Below are positions 12,620 to 23,331 of a DNA stretch of 64,000 nucleotides, one piece after another. The notes beneath the pieces were generated by a model, which ran no database searches, was not told the DNA's origin, and was given only the letters and a program-made list of their open reading frames with translations. This stretch comes from Cephalotus follicularis (Eukaryota; Streptophyta; Magnoliopsida; Oxalidales; Cephalotaceae), in NCBI GenBank assembly GCA_001972305.1, contig BDDD01000363.1, positions 80,235 through 144,234 of the forward strand, written 5' to 3'. Within the stretch, counting starts at the first letter, position 1, and each line of letters starts with the position of its first letter. The position numbers and the translations under genes are program-made.

Positions 12620-13937
12620 TGTAATAACCAGAATTTTTTCGTTAAAGTTATTATTTATGGAAGTGATCTTACAGAATTAAAGTCAATATCTTCTAAGTCT
12701 TATATGTTGTGGAGTAATGTAATGATCAAAATATTCCCATGGCTGAGGATCCCTTGCAGAGGATGGCATGACGGAGGATCCCATGGCGGAGGATCCCATG
12801 CAGGGGATGGCATAGCGGAGGATCCCCTAGCGGAGGTCGCGTGGCAGAGGACACATGGTAGAGGTCCCGTGGCGGAGCATCCCATGGCGGGGGATGGCAT
12901 AGCAGAGGATGGAATAGTAGAGGATCGCATGGCGGAGGATCCCATGGTGGAGGATCGTATGGCGGAGGATCCCATGGCGAAGGATCCTATGGCGGAGGAG
13001 AGTCCTCGGAAAATAGTCGAAGGATCCAAGAAAGGGAGAGGTCCGAGGACGACTTGAAGTTTCTAGCGCTCCAGTGTTTTAAGTTTAATTATATCGTTTG
13101 ATGCTAAAGTTTAGGAATGTTGGAGGAGTGCTCTTGGAGAAGAGCATAGGAGTAGAGAACCGAGGACAATGAGTGTCCTCAGGAGTTATGCAGACCAGTT
13201 ACCAAATCTAGTTTTTTTGGTTTTATGGGTTAATTATACTAATTGAGGGACATTTGTCAAGCTATGGAGTGAAGATTGCAGATATTTATCCTAATGACAA
13301 GATTAAAATAATAACCAAGGACATATGTCATGAAATGGAAGGAAGGAAATTGAGCACATGGGCTGCTACCATGGTAAGTAATCATGAGAGAGGGAAGCTT
13401 GCATCCCAAGTTTTCTTTATGAATTTTATAACCCTCAGTTTTATGAAATGATTTATGATTTATGAGATATGATCAGAATAAGGAATGTTATGAATTATGT
13501 TATTTTGGAAACCTTACTGGGCTATTTATGCTCATTCCTTTCAATGTTTTTGGTTTTTAAATAAATTTTCAGGAAACGATTGAACGTGGAAAGTCAAGCC
13601 TTAGAAGGAGCTCACAAAAGATGTTTTGGAAAGAAATCATGTTATGAAATAATGTTTTGTATAAATTGTTTACGTTGTAATAAATTAATGATTTCCGCTA
13701 TGTAAAGTTTTATGACAGATGACGTATAGATGTAAGATGTTGATATGTAGTAATGAAATATAATGTTAAGAATAATTTGACTGCGATGAGATATATTTGA
13801 GATTTATGAGAAGTTTAATGAAAAATATAGCAATAAATTATTTTATTAAAGTGGTTAAAGGACACATCCCCAAGTAACGCACCGGATCCTCGATGTTCGG
13901 TTTGAGCTTAAAGTAAACTCGGATCGGGGGCGTTACA
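12620..13937 (+). repeat. 5' LTR of gypsy C (1,318 bp)
   Basis: Bounded by TGTAATAACC and CGTTACA. Contains a GC-rich 15-bp minisatellite (12736-13000). Compared with the right LTR it has more minisatellite copies but lacks about 57 bp present at 19770-19830. Confidence 0.9.
12736..13000 (+). repeat. 15-bp minisatellite in the gypsy C 5' LTR
   Basis: Some 17 imperfect copies of ATGGCGGAGGATCCC, some units reading GCATAGCGGAGGATC. The period is a multiple of three, so both strands are open (12704-13057 plus, 12700-13029 minus). Those frames have no protein character and I do not call them genes. Confidence 0.85.
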
Positions 13938-13940
13938 AAG

Positions 13941-13954
13941 AATGGTATCAGAGA
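13941..13954 (+). other. Primer-binding site of gypsy C
   Basis: AATGGTATCAGAGA lies three bases after the LTR end. The TGGTATCAGAG core is complementary to initiator tRNA-Met. Confidence 0.85.
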
Positions 13955-14011
13955 GTTGTTTTTTGTTATATTTGAGGATATAAACTGTGTATTTGCTAAC
14001 CTGATTTTCAG

Positions 14012-14401
14012 ATGTCAACACCGAGCGAATCTTATAATTCCAAAGCCAGTACGAGATTCTCTCTGTGTGGATCGTCTGAACAGGTAGATTGGCATGTACA
14101 AGTTTTAATGGATATGAACCAGAAGCTCCGCGAAGAAAAAGAAGCTTTGAGACAAATGATAGCAGATAACCGAGAGGAGTTTTATACCCACATATACCAA
14201 AGGGAGGAAGAATATACTCAAGAATTAGCAAGAAAGGATGCAATTCTTAGAGAAATAAAATATGGTCTCAGGGTGCTTCTCAGATATATATGGGGGATTA
14301 ACGGCATAATTATGAGAGGAGTTAGAGAAAACTTGAGAATAATGATAAGACATATACAAGAAGAGTTACTTGATGGTGATAGTTCTACCGACGAAGACTA
14401 G
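14012..14401 (+). CDS. Unassigned 129-residue frame between 5' LTR and gag of gypsy C
   Basis: ATG at 14012, stop at 14399-14401, no internal stop. The protein begins MSTPSESYNSKASTRF. A charged stretch follows with heptad-like spacing (VLMDMNQKLREEKEALRQMI and IYQREEEYTQELARKD), suggesting a coiled coil over roughly residues 35-85. The tail is acidic (DGDSSTDED). I recognise no family. It lies 75 bp after the primer site and 180 bp before gag, where chromoviruses usually have only leader. It is intact although Gag and most of Pol downstream are broken. It could be a captured or element-specific accessory protein, or a chance frame. Confidence 0.5.
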   Translation: MSTPSESYNSKASTRFSLCGSSEQVDWHVQVLMDMNQKLREEKEALRQMIADNREEFYTHIYQREEEYTQELARKDAILREIKYGLRVLLRYIWGINGIIMRGVRENLRIMIRHIQEELLDGDSSTDED

Positions 14402-14582
14402 GAAGATAAGAAAGAAATTTGATGTATAATATGTAAAAATGTAAAATATGTATGAAAGTGAAGTGTAATATAAAAAAAATGTTAGTTTCTTGTAAGATCT
14501 TGAGTTTTAGAATTTAACTGCTTTACCTAACACGTGAGTGAAATTGACTAAGGTTGAGTACTAACTTGAGAATGCTAACTAG

Positions 14583-15541
14583 ATGGTTGATGCAAGAAGA
14601 AATCATGGTCAAAGACGAAATGGGAATGCACACAATGACGGAGAAGATAATTCTCTAAATGCAGTTTTGAATCGTTTGGCTCAAGTTATTGCCAATAACT
14701 ACGGTAATAACCAGCAAGTACCACCGCCAGCAAGGCCAACCCTAGAGCAATTCGCAAGACATAATCCGAAAGCCTTTTTGGGAGCGACAGATCCTATAGA
14801 AGCCGAAGCATGGATCCAAGGAAATGAGAAGATTTTCAGAGCACTGGATTGTACAGATCATTAGAAAGTGAACTTTTCGATATACAAATTAGAAGGAGAG
14901 GCAAATCAATGGTGGGATATGATCGAGAGAACGAAGTCACGTCAGGAAATAGAAGCAATGACGTGGGAAAGGTTTAAGGAAATATTCATGGACAAATATT
15001 TCCCACAAGCAATGAAGGATAAGATGGAGGAAGACTTCCTTCGTTTGGAACAAGGAGAATCAGAAATCGTAGCCCAGTACGAGGGAAACTTTGTGAGATT
15101 ATCTCGATATGTGGCTCATATGGTAGCAACTGAAGAGAGAAGGGCAAATCGGTTTTTTCAGGGTCTGAAACCGCATATTCGAAGACTATTGATAGCACAA
15201 GACCTGTAAACCTATGAGGTGGTACTGAGATGTGCGTTAAGAATAGAAATGGATAATCAAAAGAATCAACAGAAACGGACAGAACAAGGACAGGGAAAGA
15301 GGAAGACAGGTGAATCCTCTGATAGTAAGAATAAGAAAGCAAAGTCTGACTCTAAAACTTGTTAGCAATGTGGGAAGATTCATCGTGGAAAGTGTTTACA
15401 AGGAACGGGAGCTTGTTATAAGTGTGGAAAGCAAGGACATCAAGCGTGGGAGTGTCGGCAAGGACAAAATCAGGCTCAATGACCAATCAAATGTTATAAT
15501 TGTGGTCAGGAATGGCACTTGTCCAACCAATGCACCCGACC
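14583..15541 (+). pseudogene. Gypsy C Gag with zinc knuckles, interrupted
   Basis: Starts MVDARRNHGQRRNG. The Gag core includes EAEAWIQGNEKIFRALDC, GEANQWWDMIERTKS, WERFKEIFMDKYFPQ and RRANRFFQGLKPHIRRL. Two zinc knuckles follow: CYKCGKQGHQAWEC and CYNCGQEWHLSNQC, the second with W in place of G before the His. Stops at 14862 (TAG where W is expected), 15207 and near 15363 and 15481 break it. Gag would form the particle and bind element RNA. Confidence 0.85.
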
Positions 15542-15549
15542 AAAGATAG

Positions 15550-17467
15550 GAGGACAAGGAGGGAGTGGAACCCGGCAACAAAGAACACCAACCAGAACAT
15601 ATGCTATGACGGCTGATGAGACGGAAAATCCTAACGATGTGGTAACATGTACTTTTTCCGTATGCTCTAAAACTGCACGTATATTGTTTGATACGGGAGC
15701 AACGCATTCATTTGTATCTTTATCTTTTGCATGATGTTTAAGTACCCCATCACAAGAACTTGAAGTAGATTTAGCCGTTGAGACACCAAGTGGTAATACT
15801 TTGGTGGCCGATAGAGTACATAAGTCCTGTGATCTAAAACTATGTGATAGGAAGATGCTAGTAAACCCAGTACCCCTAGCAATCCTAAATTTTGACGTCA
15901 TACTAGGCATGGATTAGCTTTTGGTGAATCATGCTAGTGTTTATTGTTTCAAGAAGGATGTTAGGTTTGCTATACCTAACCAACCCGAGTTTATCTTTCG
16001 AAGCACGGGATGTAGTGGACTTCTAAGGATCATATCATCGATGCAAGCTAAGCGATTGTTGAAAAGCGATTGCGAAGGTTACCTCGCATATGTAGTGGAC
16101 ACCAATGAAGAGAAGATGAGGATTGAAGATGTTCGTATTGTGAAAGAATTTATGGATGTATTTCCTGAAATCTACCTGGCATACCACCGGGTCGAGAAGT
16201 AGAGTTTGCCATTGACTTGGTACCTGGAACAACTCCAATCTCGAAGAGTCCTTACCGAATGGCGCCAACCGAATTGAAAGAATTAAGGGATCAGTTGCAA
16301 GAACTTTTGGATAAAGGATTTATCCGACCGAGTGTATCACCATGGGGTGCACCGGTACTGTTCGTAAAGAAGAAAGACGGGACGATGAGACTCTACATAG
16401 ATTATCGAGAACTGAATCGAGTTACTATCAAGAATAAGTACCCACTGCCAAGGATCAACGATCTATTCGATCAACTCAAGAATGCTCGATACTTCTCGAA
16501 GATTGATCTTCGATCAGGATACCATCAAGTAAAGGTGAAGAAAGATGATATACTGAAAACTGCTTTCCGGACAAGATATGGACATTACGAGTTTTTAGTA
16601 ATGTCGTTTGGACTGACAAATGCTCCAGCTGTATTCATGGATTTCATGAATAGGATATTCAACGAATTCCTGGATCAGTTCGTAATAGTTTTCATTGATG
16701 ATATACTGGTATATTCAAATATTCAAGAGGAGCATGAAGGACATTTGACCAGTGTGCTGCAAATGTTAAGGAGGGAACAATTGTATGCTAAGTTCAGCAA
16801 ATGTCAGTTTTGGATGCAGGAAGTATCCTTTTTGGGACACGTGTTCACACGAGAAGGTATCTTAGTAGACCCCGCTAAGACAAAGGTGATAAGAGAATGG
16901 CTGAGACCAACAATGGTAGTCAAGATACGAAGCTTCTTGGGATTGGCCGGCTACTATCGAAGGTTTGTCAAAAATTTCTCTCTCATAGCAAACCCTCTCA
17001 CAAAGTTGACGCAGAAGGATGTTAAATTCGAATGGTCTGACCAATGCGAAAGGAGTTTTCTGGAGTTAAAAGAAAGATTGATGAATACACCAATATTGGC
17101 CTTGCCATCTGGATCATAAGGTTTTATAGTGTACAGCGATGCATCTCGTAAAGGACTTGGTTGCGTATTGATGCAATAGGGAAAAGTAATCGCTTACGCT
17201 TCCAGACAACTTAAAGTGCACAAACAGAATTATCCTACTCATGATCTCGAGTTGGCTGCAGTGATCTTTGCACTAAAGATTTGGCGACACTATCTTTATG
17301 GGGAGAAATGTGAAATTTTCACTGATCACAAAAGTCTCAAATATATTTTCACCCAAAAGGAGTTAAACATGAGGCAAAGAAGATGGCTTGAACTTCTTAA
17401 GGATGACGATTGTACTATTCAGTACCATCCGAGAAAAGCAAATGTTGTGGCAGACGCCCTAAGTTGA
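15550..17467 (+). pseudogene. Gypsy C protease, reverse transcriptase and RNase H
   Basis: Protease: ILFDTGATHSFVS (active-site DTG) near 15680, with ILNFDVILGMD before a TAG at about 15915. A one-base deletion near 16168 shifts the frame, and the conserved pre-RT text resumes at 16217. RT is open 16217-17119: [35 protein letters not shown] and the catalytic FIDDILVYS with both Asp. RNase H follows ([33 protein letters not shown]) with stops near 17117, 17177 and 17465. Most stops are TAG, TAA or TGA where W, Q or R codons are expected. Confidence 0.88.
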
Positions 17468-17533
17468 AAGAATACGGGAAACTTAGCAATGATGATTACC
17501 GCACAAGAGGAGTTGGTAAGAGATTTTTAAAAG

Positions 17534-19036
17534 TTGAACTTGGAAACTATAAGGCAAGGAAAAGAAGTTTCCCTATCTAAAACCATAGCTCAACCATCTT
17601 TAGTTGAAAGAATAAAACAATGCCAGTTTAATGATTTGGAGCTTAAGGAGATAGCGGAGGGAGTGCGGAATGGAAAGATGATACGTTTTAACTTGGGTGT
17701 CGACGGGGTATTAAGATTCGATTCAAGATTGTGTGTCCCAGCCAATGCCGATTTGAAGAATGAAGTTTTGACGGAAGCACATAGTTCGAATTTTTCAGTC
17801 CACCCTGGAAGTACAAAGATGTATAGGGATTTGCGAGACCTATATTGGTGGAACAATATGAAAAGGGAAGTTGCGGACTTTGTGTCAAGATGTCTTATTT
17901 GTCAACAAGTTAAAGCTGAACATCAGTTGCCAAAAGGGACTCTGCAATCGCTTCCCATACTCGAATGGAAGTGGGAACATATCAGTATGGATTTTGTGAC
18001 TGGACTTCCAAGGAATGATAAGGGTAATAATGCAATATGGGTGACTGTGGATCGTTTAACGAAGTCAGCTCATTTTCTACCGATCAAGGACAATCATACA
18101 TTGTGTCAATTAGCAAGGATTTATGAACAAGAGATTATCAGATTGCATGGCATACCGGTATCTATTGTTTCAGATCGAGACCCTCATTTCACATCAAGAT
18201 TTTGGAAGAGTCTACAAAATGCTTTGGGTACAAGGCTGAATTTTAGTACGGCGTACCACCCACAGACCGATGGGAAATCAGAACGGACTATCCAAATATT
18301 GGTAAACATGCTAAGAGCTTGTGCTATAGATTTTCAAGGGAGTTGGGAGCAGCATGTCACCTTGATTGAATTTGCCTACAATAATAGTTTCCAAGCTAGC
18401 ATACAGATGGCACCTTTTGATGCACTTTACGGACGGAGGTGTCGAACGCCTATCTATTGGGAGGAAGTAGGAGAACGGAAGCTATTGGGACTGGAAATGG
18501 TACAAGTAACTACGGAAAAGGTAAAGCAGATTCGGAAACGCCTCTTAACAGCCCAAAGTAGACAGAAGAGCTATGCAGAGAAGAGACGAAGAGAGTTGAA
18601 GTTGGACATGGGAGATTTTGTATTTCTAAAGGTATCGCCATGGAAAGGAGTAATGAGGTTTGGCAAGAAAGGAAAGCTAAATCCACGATACATTGGACCA
18701 TTTGAGGTTCTGGAAAAAATTGGAGAGGTTGAGTATAGGCTTGCGTTGCCACCAAATCTCTCTCACGTTCACAATGTGTTCTATGTATCTCTTCTTCGGA
18801 AATATATGGCCAATCCATCTCATATTCTAAGTGTTGAACCGATACAAGTGCATGAAGATTTATCATATAACAAGCAACCGGTGGAAATCTTGGATTACAA
18901 AGAACAAATTCTACGGACCAAGACAATTCCTTTAGTGAAAGTACTGTGGAGGAATCATGGAGTCGATGAAGCTACATGGGAATTAGAAGAAACGATGAAA
19001 CGAGAATATCCTCATCTTTTTAATTCTGCAATGTAG
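17534..19036 (+). CDS. Gypsy C integrase with chromodomain, uninterrupted 500-codon frame
   Basis: Open frame of 500 codons. The zinc-binding H2C2 region shows HPGSTKMYRDL and CLICQQVK. The catalytic core is complete: MDFVTGLP (first Asp), IVSDRDPHFTSRFW (second Asp) and TDGKSERTIQ (Glu). The GPF/Y-like module GPFEVLEKIGEVEYRLALPP follows. The C-terminus (VKVLWRNHGVDEATWELEE, then YPHLF) is a chromodomain. Integrase inserts element cDNA, and the chromodomain is thought to steer it to particular chromatin. The first ATG is internal to an ancestral polyprotein, since a stop lies just upstream, so this is a surviving fragment and not an independent gene. Confidence 0.88.
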   Translation: MNLETIRQGKEVSLSKTIAQPSLVERIKQCQFNDLELKEIAEGVRNGKMIRFNLGVDGVLRFDSRLCVPANADLKNEVLTEAHSSNFSVHPGSTKMYRDLRDLYWWNNMKREVADFVSRCLICQQVKAEHQLPKGTLQSLPILEWKWEHISMDFVTGLPRNDKGNNAIWVTVDRLTKSAHFLPIKDNHTLCQLARIYEQEIIRLHGIPVSIVSDRDPHFTSRFWKSLQNALGTRLNFSTAYHPQTDGKSERTIQILVNMLRACAIDFQGSWEQHVTLIEFAYNNSFQASIQMAPFDALYGRRCRTPIYWEEVGERKLLGLEMVQVTTEKVKQIRKRLLTAQSRQKSYAEKRRRELKLDMGDFVFLKVSPWKGVMRFGKKGKLNPRYIGPFEVLEKIGEVEYRLALPPNLSHVHNVFYVSLLRKYMANPSHILSVEPIQVHEDLSYNKQPVEILDYKEQILRTKTIPLVKVLWRNHGVDEATWELEETMKREYPHLFNSAM

Positions 19037-19073
19037 CAAATTTTGAGGACAAAATTTTGTAAGGAGCGAAGAT

Positions 19074-20342
19074 TGTAATAACCAGAATTTTTTTTGTTAA
19101 AGTTATTATTTATGGAAGTGTGCTTGCAGAATTAAAGTTAATATCCTCTAAGTCTGATATGTTGTGGAGTAATGTAACGATCACAATATTCCCATGGAGG
19201 AGGATCCCATGCAGAGGATGGCATAGCGGAGGATCCCCTAGCGGAGGTCGCGTGGCAGAGGACACGTGGCAGAGGATCCCATGGCGAAGGATGGCATAGC
19301 AGAGGATGGCATAGAAGTGGATCGCATGGTGGAGGATCCCATGGCGGAGGAGAGTCCTCGGAAAATAGTCAGAGGATCCAAGAAAGGGAGAGGTCCGAGG
19401 ACGACTTGAAGTTTCTAGCGCTCCAGTGTTTTGAGTTTAATTATATCATGCATTTTGATGCTAAGGTTTAGGAATGTTGGAGGAGTGCTCTTGGAGAAGA
19501 GCTAAAGAGTAGAGAACCGAGGACAGTGAGTGTCCTCGGGAGTTATGCAGACCAGTTACCAAATCTAGTTTTTGTCATTTTATGGGTTAATTATACTAAT
19601 TGAGGGATACTTGTCAAGCTAGGGAGTGAAGACTGCAGATATTTATCCTAATGACAAGATTAAAATAATAACCAAGGACAGATGTCATGAAATGGAAGGA
19701 AGGAAATTGAGCACATGGGCTGCTACCATGGTAAGTAATCATGAGAGAGGGAAGCTTGCATCCCAAGTTTTCCGATAGTAATCGGGGAGTGCACAATGCC
19801 CCGGTGAAGCGTGGTTCAGTAAGGAGTTCTTTACGAATTTTATAACCCTCAGTTTTATGAAATGATTTTTGATTCATGAGATATGATCAGAATAAGGAAT
19901 GTTATGAATTATGTTATTTTGAAAACCTTACTGGGCTATTTATGCTCATTCCTTTCAATGTTTTTGGTTTTCAAATAAATTTTCAAGAAACGATTGAACG
20001 TGAAAAGTTGAGCCTTAGAAGGAGCTCACAAAAGATGTCTTGGAAAGAAATCATGTTATGAAATAATGTTTTGTATAAACTGTTTACGTTGTAATAAATT
20101 AATGATTTCCGTTGGGTAATGTTTTAAGACAGATGACGTATTGATGTAAGATGTTGATATGATAGTAATGAAATATAATGTTAAGAATAATTTAGCTGCG
20201 ACGAGATATATTTGAGATTTATGAGAAGTTTAATGAAAAATGTAGCAATGTGAAAGTGGTTAAAGGACGCATCCCCATGTAACGTACCGGATCCTCGATG
20301 TTCGCTTTGAGCTTAAAGTAAACTCGGATCGGGGGCGTTACA
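19074..20342 (+). repeat. 3' LTR of gypsy C (1,269 bp)
   Basis: Same ends as the 5' LTR. It is preceded by a purine-rich stretch (AAGGAGCGAAGA) that would be the polypurine tract. It holds a shorter version of the 15-bp minisatellite at 19190-19350. Target duplication CTTGA follows at 20343. Confidence 0.9.
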
Positions 20343-21884
20343 CTTGAGGTGTTTTGTTCAAATTCTGGACAACATATAAAATTTCAAAAATCCAAGTTGT
20401 TTTTTTTCTCCTAATTCTTATGTGGCTATGAGAACGGTTGTGTGTTCTAAAATTAATATTCTTATTACTGAGAATCTAGGTAGATATTTGGGGTTTAATA
20501 TTCATCACAAGGGTCGCCAATTGGCTAATGTCTCGAATGCTATTGATTCTCTCAGATCTTGACTAGCTGGTTGGAAGGTTGGGCTCCTTTCTATGGCTGG
20601 TCATCTCACGCTGATTAATTCAGTTAACTCTTCTATTCCTGTCCACCAGATGCAAGTTCTCAAATTTCTAACTAAAATTATGAATAAATTGGATCATATT
20701 AATAGGAATTTTCTTTGGGGTTCTGCATATGTTAAAAAAGGAATTCACATTGTTAATTGGAATGATGTCACTGACCCTGAGGTTGAGGGAGGTTTGGGCA
20801 TTAAAGTGTATAAATTGGTTATTAACTCTATGCTTGCTAAACTTAGTTGGTGGTTCCTTAAGGAACGTGACTCTCTATGGGTGAAGACTCTTAAAGCTAA
20901 ATATTTAACCCCTAGCAGAATTAATAGTTTCAGCTCCACGAATCGATCTTCGTCGATTTGGAAGGGGTTAGCTACAGGTTGGGATTGTTGATATAAGGGT
21001 CTCCATAGGTTCATTGGTAATGGGGCCTCTGTCAATGCTTGGTTCAATAATTGGATTAGTTTGGGTTCCCTAAGTGGCCTTATTCATGGGTTGGTTTTGG
21101 AGTCTGATTTGAATATTAAAGTGGCGGATTTAATTAGTGAGAATGGAAGGTGGGATTTTAGTAGATTTTCCTTTATTATCCCTGATTCTATCCTTCAGGT
21201 AATCTACACGATTCCTGTTCCTAAGTTTTCTTTTGTGGAAGATAGATTGGTTTGGGGTCTTAATTCGGATGGCAATTTCTCTTGTAAATCGACTTGTAGG
21301 TTACAATTGATTATCACTGTGGATAAGGCTGAGTCCATTCCCTTTTGTTGCATTTGGTCTTTAAATGTCATTCCTAATCGGGTTAAGACTTTTCAAGGGT
21401 TGGTTGTTCATGATAAGCTTTCTACTAGACACATGCTCAAAGGCAGACATATTATTCAAGAGGATGTTTGTCCTGGGTGTAATTTAGAAACTGAGTATGT
21501 TATGCACTTGCTCAGGGATTGTATTCAGAGTTCTAGAATTTGGAAGTCTTTATCTCCTGCTGATTTGCATCTTAATTTTTTCTCTCTAAATTTTACAGAT
21601 TGGCTGATGTTAAATTGTTCTTCTAAGATTCTGTCTATATTTCATCTTATTGGTTGAGATTTGATTTTCCCTAATATGTGCTAGCTCTTATGGTATAGGA
21701 GGAACAATTGAGTTTTTTATTCTATTGCTTTTACTGACAATTGTTTGCTTGCTTTGTGTAAAGTTAGATCGGTCTAACAATGCATTCTTTTTTCTAATCT
21801 CTGTACTAAGGTTAAGCATTGTCATTTTATAGGTTGGAAACCTCCTCCTATATTTATTTCTTTAAATATCGATGGCGCTTCTCT
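20343..21884 (+). pseudogene. LINE block 3: RT thumb and zf-RVT domain
   Basis: After CTTGA the LINE continues with the thumb motif, read in frame from block 2 as VLEVFCSNSGQHIKFQKSK. Then come YLGFNIHHKGRQ, LAGWKVGLLSMAGHLTLINS, MNKLDHINRNFLWG and a zinc-binding zf-RVT region near 21290-21560 (VCPGCNLETEYVMHLLRDC). Stops lie near 20561, 20989 and 21655, among others. The block ends at WKPPPIFISLNIDGAS, where CACTA D sits. Confidence 0.9.
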
Positions 21885-22140
21885 TACTACAGGAAAAACA
21901 ATTAACCGCGAGGGCTGGAGGCGAGGGCACTTAATGCCCTCGCCTTTGGCCGTTTTAATTCTTTTTTCTTTCTAGAAATCGGCCCACCCGACCCTTTTTT
22001 TCCTCTTTCTTTTTACACTCTCTTTCTCTCCTCATTGTCGCTCTCCCTCTCTTTCTTTCTTCTCCTCATCGTCGTTCTCCCTCTCTTTCTTTCTTCTCCA
22101 AGCTCCAGCCAACCTCCAAGCTTTTATTTCAGGTATTGAT
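21885..22140 (+). other. CACTA D 5' terminal and subterminal region
   Basis: Terminal repeat, then a 9-bp hairpin arm pair GCGAGGGCA (21921-21929) and TGCCCTCGC (21935-21943) around CTTAA. In CACTA elements such subterminal repeats are bound by the TNPA protein. A CT-rich stretch (about 22000-22120) with duplicated CTCCTCATCGTCG text resembles an untranslated first exon. The next 1.1 kb (to about 23330) has no recognisable gene, apart from a segment at 22880-23090 that is also found in fragment J. Confidence 0.7.
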
Positions 22141-23331
22141 TTCTATATCCAACTTTCATTTTTTTTGTTATATCTATATAGAGCAAAGTGAGGGTTCATT
22201 TGACATTGTAATATTTGACTGGTTTTTGATTTCATTACTTACTATTTGCAATATACTTACTGTGCGTGCGAGTAATAATTGATTAAATTATTGAATTGTA
22301 TGGAAAGAAATTACTTATTGTGCAACCTTGTATATAAGAATGATTTGATGTGGGGTAATAATTCTGAGTTAAGTAAAATGTCCATAGTCATTATAGAATT
22401 TCATGATTCTAAATATAACTACATAGTGATAACATTCACTGTTGTAGGCATAATCCTAATAGAGCTTTTCTAGGTTGTGAATTTTAATCCTATAGATTAT
22501 GTTTACCAAACAGGCAAGCCCCACAACACTTGAGCAAAAATGCAGATATATATTGCATTAAGCCCTAGAACAGAGGATATAGTATACACAGTTAATTAAA
22601 CTCAAAATGGTATGATTACAATAGTAGTAATCATAAGGACACTTGTTAATGTTACTCACAACCCAGCTCTCCTTCCCTCCTCTACCGGTAATGTTATCAA
22701 CAGTGCTAAATATAAAGCTCGCCAATAGGTTTCCAATAGATGTCCCTACTCTAGTTAGGACTGATGTAATACTAGACATTATATACGGGTAATAATCGAT
22801 GCAACCTCTCTTTTTTAAAGTATTATTGAAGTATCTTGTAGCTTTTATATTAAAATGAAAGTTTGAGGGTTGTTCATGTTTAAATTTATTGTAGAGTTCA
22901 GTTACCTATTATGATTAAATTCGAGAGAAACCTTAGATTCCCGTTCATGATTCGTTCAATAGGGGTGAATCATGAATTGTCCAATTCGGACAGTTCTCAC
23001 AAACGTACGTCCACTGTAGGATATATCGTTATTTTGTGTACATTGGTTTTTCAAGAAAGTTTCTGTTATACTCCTTAAACATGTTCCTTGGATACATAAT
23101 TAAATTGATTAATTCAGTTTAATTTGTGTATTTGAGGAACCGTGGGGAGATGCTGTCGAAATTTTCTCGTAGTGAACTATGCACATGTGATAACGATATT
23201 AGTGGAGGTACGTAGTCAGGAATGAGATAGGGTCATACCTTTTAGAGTTAGGTGGTGAGATACACTTCAGAGAATACATTTTGAAAGAAGAATATTCGAA
23301 TCTAACAATCTTCTACCCTACTTGTAGAAAA

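Larger units (their letters stand above)
12620..20342 (+). mobile_element. Ty3/gypsy chromodomain element C, full length but decayed
   Basis: 7,723 bp with LTRs at 12620-13937 and 19074-20342, both starting TGTAATAACCAG and ending GGGGGCGTTACA. Target duplication CTTGA is at 12615-12619 and 20343-20347. A tRNA-Met primer site follows the left LTR. Order: extra frame (14012), Gag (14583), protease, RT, RNase H, integrase, chromodomain (ends 19036). This Pol order and the terminal chromodomain place it in the chromovirus clade, possibly Tekay/Del-like (inference). Gag and most of Pol carry stops, most explicable by C-to-T or G-to-A changes, and one frameshift. Confidence 0.93.

Noticed and set aside
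12736-13000. CRISPR-like array
   Set aside because: The repeats are contiguous, imperfect 15-mers without spacers, inside a plant LTR.
12700-13057. Overlapping open frames on both strands, rich in repeated MAEDP-like or SSAM-like peptides
   Set aside because: They are translations of the 15-bp LTR minisatellite, whose period is a multiple of three. They have no start context or domain, and the right LTR array differs in length.
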